Source of the DNA: Candidatus Thiodiazotropha sp. (ex Gloverina cf. vestifex)
GTDB taxonomy: Bacteria > Pseudomonadota > Gammaproteobacteria > Chromatiales > Chromatiaceae
Direction: 5' to 3'
DNA length: 27,864 nt
Assembly: GCA_025656435.1 (NCBI GenBank)
Contig: JAHXHT010000004.1
Location: forward strand, 1-27,864
Position numbers and translations under genes: made by a program. Every line of letters begins with the position of its first letter. Position 1 is the stretch's first letter. Below the pieces are notes generated by a model that had not been told where the DNA came from, did not search any database, and saw only the letters and a program-made list of their open reading frames with translations. Positions 1 through 7,569 of the stretch are shown here, one piece after another.

Positions 1-21
1 GGTCGGGGCATAACGGCTGTC

Positions 22-87
22 GCGTTGGCGAGTCGATTTTGGGGACTCGGATGTCCCAAAATCTTTCACGAGGTAGCGACACGCTTG
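22..87. repeat. 66-bp dispersed repeat, copy 1
   Basis: This block recurs at 27668-27733 with one mismatch (G at 28, A at 27674). From 29 to 87 the two copies are identical over 59 bases. Similarity stops right after CTTG (84-87). It contains two possible hairpins that share bases and so exclude each other: CGAGTC (29-34) with GACTCG (44-49), and TTTTGGGGAC (37-46) with GTCCCAAAA (53-61), which has one bulged G and a TCGGAT loop. The family is not recognised. A MITE-like or insertion-sequence end is an inference. Confidence 0.85.
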
Positions 88-102
88 TTTGTGATCTGTT
101 CC

Positions 103-132
103 TTGACAAGTGGTGAATCTGAGACCTAATAT
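103..132 (+). promoter_or_regulatory. Probable sigma70 promoter of the dcw cluster
   Basis: A perfect -35 TTGACA (103-108) is followed by an 18-bp spacer and TAATAT (127-132), which matches the -10 consensus at four of six bases. Transcription would start near 139, about 50 nt before the TTG start of mraZ. The -35 begins 15 bp after the end of the 66-bp repeat. No RNA data support it; the call rests on motif and position. Confidence 0.65.
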
Positions 133-167
133 GGTGAGAAGTGGAAGAATGTGGAAAATTAGGGAGA
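132..167 (+). promoter_or_regulatory. Putative MraZ operator: four boxes with 10-bp period
   Basis: TGGTGA, TGGAAG, TGGAAA and GGGAGA begin at 132, 142, 152 and 162, exactly one box per 10 bp. MraZ is known to bind short tandem TGGG-like repeats at this spacing just upstream of its own gene. The first box overlaps the last base of the -10 and the array covers the expected start site, which suits autorepression. A further TGGTGA lies at 111-116, inside the promoter spacer. The boxes are seen directly; binding is inferred from the family. Confidence 0.65.
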
Positions 168-189
168 GGATTCTGTCCGGGGGGTTGGC

Positions 190-645
190 TTGTTTCGTGG
201 GGCTTCATCACTCAATTTGGATACCAAAGGGCGTTTCGCCATACCGACTCGTTACCGCGACCGGTTGGTGGAGTCCTGTGCCTCCGAATTGGTGATTACT
301 GTCGATAAGGATCGTTGCCTCCTGATCTACCCCAAGCCCATTTGGCTTGAAATCGAAGACAAGCTCAAGGCATTACCCTCGTTCGATGAGGCCGCACGCA
401 ACCTGCAGCGGCTCTACATCGGTAATGCCCATGAAATCGATATGGACGGCCAGGGCCGTATTCTACTCCCACAGGAATTGCGCAAGTTCGCCAAGCTCGA
501 CAAAAAAGTCGCCCTGGTAGGCCAGATTAATAAGTTCGAGCTCTGGGACGAGGAGATTTGGAACGCGAGACAGGACGCCTGGTTACAGAAGATCGATTTG
601 AATGATCTCGATCTGCCGGACGATTTCAAGTCGATCTCGATCTGA
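190..645 (+). CDS. mraZ: Transcriptional regulator MraZ
   Basis: MraZ is the DNA-binding regulator that heads most dcw clusters and in E. coli represses its own promoter. The product has 151 residues, close to the 152 of E. coli, and begins MFRG like that protein. Its two SpoVT/AbrB-type half-domains each carry the DxxGR signature, at about residues 11-15 and 86-90. The conserved VGQxNKFELWDE stretch follows in the C-terminal half. The start is a TTG at 190; I chose it because MFRG is the family N-terminus, and GGGG lies just upstream. The stop overlaps the rsmH start by one base (TGATG). A periodic box array at 132-167 is the likely operator. Confidence 0.95.
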   Translation: MFRGASSLNLDTKGRFAIPTRYRDRLVESCASELVITVDKDRCLLIYPKPIWLEIEDKLKALPSFDEAARNLQRLYIGNAHEIDMDGQGRILLPQELRKFAKLDKKVALVGQINKFELWDEEIWNARQDAWLQKIDLNDLDLPDDFKSISI

Positions 646-1574
646 TGCAGTCGGCGCATCTCTCTGTTTTGCTGCAGCCCTCGATTGAGGCGCTGAACAT
701 CAACCCGGCGGGTATCTATCTGGACGGCACTTTTGGGCGGGGAGGACATAGTCGTCTGATATTGGAAGGGCTTGGACAAGAAGGTCAGTTGATCGCAATC
801 GACAGGGATCCACAGGCGGTAGCCTACGGAGAACAGATGTTTGCAGACGATTCACGCTTCAACATCGTACATGGCAGCTTTGCCACGCTGGGAGACATTG
901 CCGAGCAGGTGGGCGTGATGGGCCGGGTTGATGGAATCTTACTCGACCTGGGGGTCTCCTCCCCGCAACTGGATCAATCGGAGCGTGGTTTCAGCTTTGG
1001 CAAGGATGGACCCTTGGATATGCGTATGGATACCTCGCAGGGCGAGTCGGCCGCGACATGGCTTGCCAGGGCAGAGGTTGGCGAGATCGCCGGTGTACTG
1101 AAGACCTATGGTGAAGAGCGGCATGCCAAGCGAATTGCCCGGGCCATTGTGGAGGCGAGGGCGGATAACCCAATCACCACAACGGCTCGTTTGGCTGAAT
1201 TGGTGAGTAAGGCTAATCCCTCATGGGAGAAGGGCAAGCATCCGGCAACTCGGAGCTTTCAGGCGATTCGTATTCATATCAATGGAGAGCTGGATGCAAT
1301 CAAGACCTGCCTGACTCAGGTGCTTGATGTGTTGGCGCTGGGTGGCCGGTTGGTGGTGATCAGTTTCCACTCATTGGAAGATCGGATCATCAAGCGATTT
1401 ATGAGAGATCAGGCAAAGGGGGATCGCTTTCCGCCTGGTGTGCCGGTGCGACAGGATCAGCTTCAGCCTCGGCTAAGACTGATAGGCGAAGCGATCTCAC
1501 CGGATGCGACAGAGATTGAGGCCAATCCACGCGCACGCAGTGCAGTGTTACGTGTGGCGGAGCGACTGGTATGA
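645..1574 (+). CDS. rsmH: 16S rRNA (cytosine(1402)-N(4))-methyltransferase RsmH (MraW)
   Basis: RsmH methylates N4 of C1402 in the ribosomal P site, using S-adenosylmethionine, in the cytoplasm. The product has 309 residues, normal for the family. The SAM-binding motif I is seen as DGTFGRGGHS at about residues 27-36. DLGVSSPQLD follows near residue 105, SFHSLEDR near 240, and the closing NPRARSAVLR signature near 295. The gene starts at the ATG overlapping the mraZ stop, and its own stop overlaps the ftsL start as ATGA, so translation is probably coupled. It sits second in the cluster, as is usual. No anomaly is seen. Confidence 0.97.
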   Translation: MQSAHLSVLLQPSIEALNINPAGIYLDGTFGRGGHSRLILEGLGQEGQLIAIDRDPQAVAYGEQMFADDSRFNIVHGSFATLGDIAEQVGVMGRVDGILLDLGVSSPQLDQSERGFSFGKDGPLDMRMDTSQGESAATWLARAEVGEIAGVLKTYGEERHAKRIARAIVEARADNPITTTARLAELVSKANPSWEKGKHPATRSFQAIRIHINGELDAIKTCLTQVLDVLALGGRLVVISFHSLEDRIIKRFMRDQAKGDRFPPGVPVRQDQLQPRLRLIGEAISPDATEIEANPRARSAVLRVAERLV

Positions 1575-1843
1575 ATCTGACGCGACATTGGTTAATTGGC
1601 TTGTTGCTGGTTGCCGTGGTGGGATCGGCGGTTTCTGTTGTCTACAGCAAGTACCTTAGCCGTCGGCATTTTGTGGGTTTGCGGGCGTTGCAGGCAGAAA
1701 AGGAAAGGTTGGGTGTTGAGTGGGGTCGGCTGCAGCTGGAAGAGAGCACGCTGGCAACCCATTCAGAGATTGAAAAACAGGCACGGGATAGGTTACTGAT
1801 GCACCTGCCCGGTGTTGATGAAGTTGTGGTGATCAGGCGCTGA
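1571..1843 (+). CDS. ftsL: Cell division protein FtsL
   Basis: FtsL is a small bitopic inner-membrane protein that forms the FtsQLB complex and signals to FtsW-FtsI at the septum. The product has 90 residues. A short cytoplasmic tail is followed by one hydrophobic segment at about residues 7-24 and a charged periplasmic region (about 36-72) likely to form the coiled coil that pairs with FtsB. Sequence conservation in FtsL is low, so the call rests on size, topology and its position between rsmH and ftsI. It overlaps rsmH by four bases and ends two bases before ftsI. Confidence 0.92.
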   Translation: MNLTRHWLIGLLLVAVVGSAVSVVYSKYLSRRHFVGLRALQAEKERLGVEWGRLQLEESTLATHSEIEKQARDRLLMHLPGVDEVVVIRR

Positions 1844-1845
1844 AC

Positions 1846-3582
1846 ATGGCGAGCGCGAAACGTAAAAAAGGTCAACAGGCAGAGATCAAGCGGGTGCCGA
1901 GTTACCGGGCTCGGCGTATCACCGTGCTTGTGGTGATGGTGCTCGCCTGTGCCTCACTGGTTTGGCAATCGATCGATCGACAGGTTATCGAGACTGCATT
2001 TCTTCAGGAACAGGGTGAGCGTCGCTATCTTCGGGTCATGTCGGTGAGCGCCAGTCGAGGCATGATCACCGATCGTAATGGTGAACCCCTGGCCATCAGT
2101 ACACCGGTCAAAAGTGTGACAGCCAATCCCAGAAAACTACAGGGAGATGCACAAACTATAGGCGTTCTGGCTTCGACCCTGAACCTGGATCCGGATCGTC
2201 TGCGTCGTTTGCTTGCCAGTGACCGTGGCTTCGTCTATCTACAACGTCGAATCAACCCTGATTTGGCAGATGCAGTGCAGAAACTGGACTTGGAGGGAAT
2301 CGATCTATTGCCCGAGTTCCGTCGCTTCTATCCCAGCGGGGAAGTTGTGGCGCACATGGCGGGCTTTACCAATATCGATGATCAGGGACAGGAAGGATTA
2401 GAGCTGCTTTATGACGAGTGGCTGAGTGGGACTGCCGGTGCTAAACGTGTCATCAAGGACGGCAAAGGCCGTGTGGTTGAGCAGGTTGAGAATATCCAGA
2501 GCCCAGCGCAGGGACGAGATCTTGTGACCAGTCTAGACAGACGGTTGCAGTTTCTTGCTTATCGTGAGCTCAAGGCGGCGGTCAACAAACACCATGCGCG
2601 TTCCGGTTCTGCTGTGATTCTCGATACCCGCAGCGGTGAAATTCTGGCCATGGTCAATAGCCCTTCTTATAACCCCAATGCGCCCCGCGGCAACCGGGTC
2701 AGCCATCTGCGCAATCGGGCAGTGACCGATGTCTTCGAGGCGGGTTCAACCATGAAGCCATTCACCGTGGCAGCGGCCTTGGAGAACGGGCATATCAAGC
2801 CGGATTCACCCATCGATGTCAGGCCCGGTCAAATGAAAGTCGGCCGCTACCTGGTGCGGGATCATCGCAACTACGGCATGATTGACGTGGCCGCCGTGCT
2901 GCGTAAGTCGAGCAATGTGGGGGCCAGCAAGATTGCGCTCTCGATGGAGCCGGAGACCCTCTGGAAGGTCTACTCCAGGTTCGGTTTTGGTGAAACCACA
3001 GGTAGCAGCTTTCCCGGTGAGTCGAGCGGTCGGTTGCCCTATTTTTCAGAATGGTCGCCCTTTGAGCAGGCGACTCTCTCATTCGGCTACGGCCTCTCTG
3101 TTACCCCACTGCAGCTAGCTCGTGCCTATGCGGTGTTGGCCAATGACGGTATACGAATGCCGGTCTCCTTGCTCAAACTCGAGCATTTGCCAGAGGGTGA
3201 ACGTGTGCTGCGCAAGCGTACCGCTCGTGCGGTGGTGAAGATGCTCGAGACTGTAGTTAGCGGCGAAGGCTCTGCACCACTGGCAGCCATCCCTGGGTAC
3301 CGCGTGGCGGGCAAGACCGGCACTGCAAAGAAGGCAGTGGCCGGGGGTTACGCGGAGGACAAATACCTCTCGCTGTTCGTTGGTATGGCACCAGTCAGCG
3401 ATCCCCGGCTGGTAATGGCGGTGATCATCGATGAGCCCGGCGGCGAAGAGTATTACGGTGGTCTGGTGGCTGCTCCGGTCTTTTCAAAGGTGATGAGCGG
3501 CGCGCTGCGTCTGATGAATATTGCGCCGGACAAGCCTTGGCAGGAAAACACCCTGATGGCCCGTCTGGGAGATAAGGAATGA
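1846..3582 (+). CDS. ftsI: Septal peptidoglycan transpeptidase FtsI (PBP3)
   Basis: FtsI is the class B penicillin-binding protein that crosslinks septal peptidoglycan together with FtsW. The product has 578 residues, a normal length. It has a basic cytoplasmic tail, one membrane anchor at about residues 24-42, a non-catalytic pedestal domain and a C-terminal transpeptidase domain. All three active-site motifs are intact: STMK at 301-304 with the acylated serine, SSN at 355-357 and KTGT at 490-493. The short gap from ftsL and the ATGA overlap with murE place it inside the operon. Nothing unusual is seen. Confidence 0.97.
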   Translation: MASAKRKKGQQAEIKRVPSYRARRITVLVVMVLACASLVWQSIDRQVIETAFLQEQGERRYLRVMSVSASRGMITDRNGEPLAISTPVKSVTANPRKLQGDAQTIGVLASTLNLDPDRLRRLLASDRGFVYLQRRINPDLADAVQKLDLEGIDLLPEFRRFYPSGEVVAHMAGFTNIDDQGQEGLELLYDEWLSGTAGAKRVIKDGKGRVVEQVENIQSPAQGRDLVTSLDRRLQFLAYRELKAAVNKHHARSGSAVILDTRSGEILAMVNSPSYNPNAPRGNRVSHLRNRAVTDVFEAGSTMKPFTVAAALENGHIKPDSPIDVRPGQMKVGRYLVRDHRNYGMIDVAAVLRKSSNVGASKIALSMEPETLWKVYSRFGFGETTGSSFPGESSGRLPYFSEWSPFEQATLSFGYGLSVTPLQLARAYAVLANDGIRMPVSLLKLEHLPEGERVLRKRTARAVVKMLETVVSGEGSAPLAAIPGYRVAGKTGTAKKAVAGGYAEDKYLSLFVGMAPVSDPRLVMAVIIDEPGGEEYYGGLVAAPVFSKVMSGALRLMNIAPDKPWQENTLMARLGDKE

Positions 3583-5120
3583 TGGCGGCTGAACAGACGC
3601 CAGCGCAACCGATGCTCAGCGGATTGCTGGCGGGCCTGTTGTCTGTCCCGCCCGGGCAGGATTGTGAGGTGACAGGTCTGACACTGGATAGCCGCCAGGT
3701 GGTAGACGGCGCGATCTTTCTTGCCTGCACGGGCACCCGTCATCACGGTCTGGCTTTTGCGCGTCAGGCCATCGCGCAGGGTGCCGAAGTGATTCTGTGG
3801 GAACCCGATAATGCAGAGGGTGAACAACTGGCCGCAGATTTGGCCAAAGAGGATTTTCCGCTACTGGCAATGCCGGAGCTCTCGGCACATATCAGTGAGA
3901 TCGCAGCACGCTTCTATGGTGATCCCAGTCAGCATCTGACGGTATTCGGCGTAACCGGCACCAATGGTAAAACCAGCGTTTGCCAGTTGCTGGCGCAGGC
4001 GCTGCAGAGTGACGGACCCTGCGGCATTATGGGGACGCTGGGCTATGGATTCCCCCCTGCGCTGGAAAGTACGGGGTTTACCACGCCGGACGCAGTGACG
4101 GTCCAGCGACTGCTGACAGAGATGTGGCAGGGTGGTGCGAAGGCAGTCAGTATGGAGGTCTCTTCTCACGCACTGGATCAGGGGCGAGCTGCAGCAGTTC
4201 ATTTCACAGGCGCCATCTTTACCAATTTGAGCCGTGACCATTTCGATTATCACGGTAGCTTCGAGAGCTATGCGACAGCCAAACAACGGCTGTTTCAGAT
4301 GCCTGGGCTAGAGTCGGCAGTAATTAATCTCGATGATGCGCAGGGCGCTAGCCTGCTGAATGTGCTATCGAAAGATGTGGAGACTCTGGCTTACTCTCTC
4401 GAAGCCGATACTGAACTGCCGGAAGGGTTGTCTGGTTGGTCTCGTGCGTTAGAGATCACCCCCACGACACAGGGCATGGAAATTCGTATTGCCACTCACC
4501 GTGGTGAGGGGCTACTCAAGACCCATCTGCTGGGCCGCTTCAATGCGGCTAATCTGCTGGCAGTGTTGTTGGTGTTACTGCAACGAGGCTGGGATCTTTC
4601 GAGAGCGCTGCACGTCATGGCGGGACTCACTACCGTGCCGGGGCGTATGCAGCTTTTCAGTGGTGATGGGAAACCCTCGGTGGTTGTCGACTATGCACAT
4701 ACACCGGATGCCCTGGAAAAGGCGTTGCAGGCGACACGGGTCCACTGTGATGGCAGGCTCTTTGTGGTGTTTGGTTGTGGTGGTGACAGGGACCGGGGCA
4801 AACGGCCTCAGATGGGTGCCCTGGCGGAGCAGCTTGCGGATGTTGTTTTCGTTACCGACGACAATCCCCGCAGTGAATCAAGCACTGAAATTATCCAGCA
4901 GATTCTGGCGGGTATGCGTCACCCTGAAACGGCACAGATCGAAAGCGATCGGGGACTCGCCATCCGACATGCTATTGAGGTGGCCCGACCTGGCGACATG
5001 GTGTTGGTTGCGGGGAAGGGACATGAAGACTATCAACTGATCGGTGATCAGGTCCTGCATTTCGATGACCGGGAGCAGGTATCCGCGGCACTGGCCGGGT
5101 GGCGGGAGGCTGGCGAATGA
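3579..5120 (+). CDS. murE: UDP-MurNAc-tripeptide synthetase MurE, meso-DAP type
   Basis: MurE is a cytoplasmic ATP-dependent ligase that adds the third residue to UDP-MurNAc-L-Ala-D-Glu. The product has 513 residues with the three Mur-ligase domains. The P-loop GTNGKTS is at about 127-133. The amino-acid selectivity motif DNPR is at about 428-431 and marks meso-diaminopimelate as substrate, consistent with a Gram-negative wall. The start region is ATGATG (3579 or 3582). I take the first, which gives an ATGA overlap with the ftsI stop. The gene ends in an ATGA overlap with murF. Confidence 0.97.
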   Translation: MMAAEQTPAQPMLSGLLAGLLSVPPGQDCEVTGLTLDSRQVVDGAIFLACTGTRHHGLAFARQAIAQGAEVILWEPDNAEGEQLAADLAKEDFPLLAMPELSAHISEIAARFYGDPSQHLTVFGVTGTNGKTSVCQLLAQALQSDGPCGIMGTLGYGFPPALESTGFTTPDAVTVQRLLTEMWQGGAKAVSMEVSSHALDQGRAAAVHFTGAIFTNLSRDHFDYHGSFESYATAKQRLFQMPGLESAVINLDDAQGASLLNVLSKDVETLAYSLEADTELPEGLSGWSRALEITPTTQGMEIRIATHRGEGLLKTHLLGRFNAANLLAVLLVLLQRGWDLSRALHVMAGLTTVPGRMQLFSGDGKPSVVVDYAHTPDALEKALQATRVHCDGRLFVVFGCGGDRDRGKRPQMGALAEQLADVVFVTDDNPRSESSTEIIQQILAGMRHPETAQIESDRGLAIRHAIEVARPGDMVLVAGKGHEDYQLIGDQVLHFDDREQVSAALAGWREAGE

Positions 5121-6484
5121 ACAGTCTGTCTCTCTCACAAGTGACAGAAAGACTCGATGGTGTACAGATCGGGGCAGACGTCAGTTTCAGTGCGGTCAGT
5201 ACCGATACCCGGATGCTGCAGTCCGACGATCTGTTTGTCGCGCTGAAAGGCCCGAATTTCGATGGACATCGATTCATTCCCCAGGCTATCGAGAATGGTG
5301 CTGCCGCGCTGATGGTCAGTGAGGTGCGGGATGAAAGTGTACCGCAGATTCGTGTAGACGATACCAGGCTCGGGCTGGGCCGGCTGGCAGCGCTTTGGCG
5401 TGACCGCTTCTCTGTGCCGGTGATCGGTATTACCGGCAGCAACGGCAAGACCACGGTCAAGGAGCTGACTGCCGCTATCCTGGGTCAGCGGGGTTCGGTA
5501 CTGGCAACGCCAGGTAATCTGAATAACGATATTGGTCTGCCTCTGACACTGCTCCAATTGCAGGACGAGTCCTTCGCTGTCATTGAGATGGGGGCCAACC
5601 ATCCCGGAGAGATCGGTTATCTGACTCAGATTGCCCGGCCGGATGTAGCTGTCATTACCAATGCCGGTGCAGCGCATCTTGAGGGATTCGGAGACCTGCA
5701 AGGTGTGGCTAAGGCCAAAGGGGAGATTCTCAGTGGTCTCAATCCTCAGGGTGTGGCAGTGCTGAATGCCGACGATGATTACTTTCCCCTCTGGCGTCAG
5801 CGCTTGGGTGAGCGGCGCATGATCTCTTTCGGCGGATCACCCCGGGCTCAGGTGCGCACCGATCTGAATCAGGCTGTGACTCATTGGTCCGACACAGGCT
5901 TCAGCAGCCACATGACGGTCTCCTATCGGGAGTCAGGTTTTGAGGTCGAGCTAGCATTGGCGGGTCGACATAATCTGCTCAATGCGCTGGCTGCCATTGC
6001 TGCCGCACTGGCAATGAATTGCACCATTACTCAAATCCAGCAGGGGTTGGCTTCGGTGGAGCCGGTCAACGGCCGATTGTGCACCCGTGTCTCTGCCAGC
6101 GGTCTCCGGCTTGTGGACGATACCTACAACGCGAATCCCGACTCAGTAGAGGCTGCCATTCAGGTCCTGCGTGAGGCGCCCGGTGGGCAGTGGTTAGTGC
6201 TGGGAGATCTTGCGGAGCTGGGTGAAAAGGCTATCGACCTCCATGCCGATCTCGGTAAGCGGGCGCGTCAGGCTGGTATCGAGCACCTCTACACCCTGGG
6301 CAGTCTCAGCTCACACGCAGCTGAGAGCTTTGGTGAGGGTGCAAAGTCCTTTCAACGGATTGAGGACCTGGTAAGTGAATTAGCATTGAATGCCAAGGCC
6401 GGCGACACGTTGCTGATCAAGGGCTCACGCAGTGCCGGCATGGAAAAGGTGTTGCAGCAGTTAATGAATATGGGGAGGACCTGA
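5117..6484 (+). CDS. murF: UDP-MurNAc-tripeptide-D-Ala-D-Ala ligase MurF
   Basis: MurF joins D-Ala-D-Ala, made by Ddl, to UDP-MurNAc-tripeptide, completing the soluble pentapeptide precursor. The product has 455 residues. The Mur-ligase P-loop GSNGKTT is at about 107-113, MGANHPGEI lies in the central domain, and the DDTYNANPDS stretch characteristic of MurF is in the C-terminal part. The frame is open 18 bases further upstream, but the ATG at 5117 gives the usual ATGA overlap with murE and the normal N-terminus, so I use it. Only two bases separate its stop from the mraY start. Confidence 0.96.
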   Translation: MNSLSLSQVTERLDGVQIGADVSFSAVSTDTRMLQSDDLFVALKGPNFDGHRFIPQAIENGAAALMVSEVRDESVPQIRVDDTRLGLGRLAALWRDRFSVPVIGITGSNGKTTVKELTAAILGQRGSVLATPGNLNNDIGLPLTLLQLQDESFAVIEMGANHPGEIGYLTQIARPDVAVITNAGAAHLEGFGDLQGVAKAKGEILSGLNPQGVAVLNADDDYFPLWRQRLGERRMISFGGSPRAQVRTDLNQAVTHWSDTGFSSHMTVSYRESGFEVELALAGRHNLLNALAAIAAALAMNCTITQIQQGLASVEPVNGRLCTRVSASGLRLVDDTYNANPDSVEAAIQVLREAPGGQWLVLGDLAELGEKAIDLHADLGKRARQAGIEHLYTLGSLSSHAAESFGEGAKSFQRIEDLVSELALNAKAGDTLLIKGSRSAGMEKVLQQLMNMGRT

Positions 6485-6486
6485 AC

Positions 6487-7569
6487 TTGTTGCTCTACCT
6501 GACAAATTGGTTGACTCAATTCGACAGCGGATTCAGTGTCTTCCAGTATCTGACGTTGCGTACTATTTTGGGTGTGCTGACGGCACTGTTGATCTCGCTG
6601 CTGCTGGGGCCGATGATGATCCGGCGTCTTAGTTTTCATCAGATCGGACAAACGGTTCGTGACGATGGACCGGAGACGCATTTCTCCAAGGCGGGTACAC
6701 CGACAATGGGTGGTGCACTGATCCTGGTTGCCATCGCCATTTCTACGCTGCTCTGGTCAGATTTGAGCAATCGTTATGTCTGGGTCGTTCTCATCGTAAC
6801 CATGGCCTTCGGTCTCATCGGCCTGGTAGACGATTACAAGAAACTGGTGCTCAGCGATCCCAAAGGGTTGGCTGCTCGTTGGAAATATTTTTGGCAGTCT
6901 GTGGCGGGTCTGGGTGCGTCGATTGTTTTCTATGTGACTGCCAGTTCTTCAGTGGAGACTGCGTTGTTGATCCCCTATCTGAAGGATGTCTCTCTCGAGT
7001 GGGGACCGGTCTTTGTGCTCTTCAGCTATCTGGTGATTGTAGGATCATCCAACGCGGTCAATCTCACCGATGGGCTCGATGGATTGGCTATCCTGCCTAC
7101 CGTGATGGTGGGTGGTGCGCTGGGTATGATGGCCTATGTTACCGGACACGCAGATTTCGCCGCTTACCTGAAGATTCCCTATTTGCCCGGTGTGGGGGAG
7201 CTGATCGTCTTCTGTGCCGCGTTGGTGGGCGCCGGGCTCGGTTTTCTCTGGTTCAACACCTATCCCGCTCAGGTCTTCATGGGTGATGTTGGCGCTTTGG
7301 CTCTCGGTGCCGCGCTGGGGGTTGTCGCGGTTGCAGTCCGCCAGGAGATCGTCCTTTTCATTATGGGTGGTGTCTTTGTGGTTGAGACAGTTTCGGTCGT
7401 GCTACAGGTGGCTTCTTATAAGCTGACCGGCAAGCGTATCTTCCGCATGGCGCCGTTACACCACCATTTTGAACTCAAGGGATGGCCCGAACCCCGTGTC
7501 ATCGTACGCTTCTGGATCATCACCGTTATTTTGGTGTTGGTCGGACTGGCGAGCCTGAAGATACGCTGA
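6487..7569 (+). CDS. mraY: Phospho-MurNAc-pentapeptide-transferase MraY
   Basis: MraY is the integral membrane enzyme that moves phospho-MurNAc-pentapeptide onto undecaprenyl phosphate to form lipid I. The product has 360 residues, the same length as in E. coli, with about ten membrane segments. The Mg-binding aspartate pair lies in LVDDYKK (D115-D116) and the NLTDGLDG motif at about 192-199. FNTYPAQVFMGDVG and the HHHFELKGWPE stretch are also present. The start is TTG at 6487, followed directly by a second TTG; no ATG fits the conserved N-terminus. The stop overlaps the murD start as TGATG. Confidence 0.97.
   Translation: MLLYLTNWLTQFDSGFSVFQYLTLRTILGVLTALLISLLLGPMMIRRLSFHQIGQTVRDDGPETHFSKAGTPTMGGALILVAIAISTLLWSDLSNRYVWVVLIVTMAFGLIGLVDDYKKLVLSDPKGLAARWKYFWQSVAGLGASIVFYVTASSSVETALLIPYLKDVSLEWGPVFVLFSYLVIVGSSNAVNLTDGLDGLAILPTVMVGGALGMMAYVTGHADFAAYLKIPYLPGVGELIVFCAALVGAGLGFLWFNTYPAQVFMGDVGALALGAALGVVAVAVRQEIVLFIMGGVFVVETVSVVLQVASYKLTGKRIFRMAPLHHHFELKGWPEPRVIVRFWIITVILVLVGLASLKIR

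Noticed and set aside
29..87. The repeat read as protein (SRFWGLGCPKIFHEVATRL in both copies)
   Set aside because: Two frames are open across each copy, the segment is only 59 bp, and the hairpins explain the conservation as well. It could be the end of a transposon ORF but cannot be supported.
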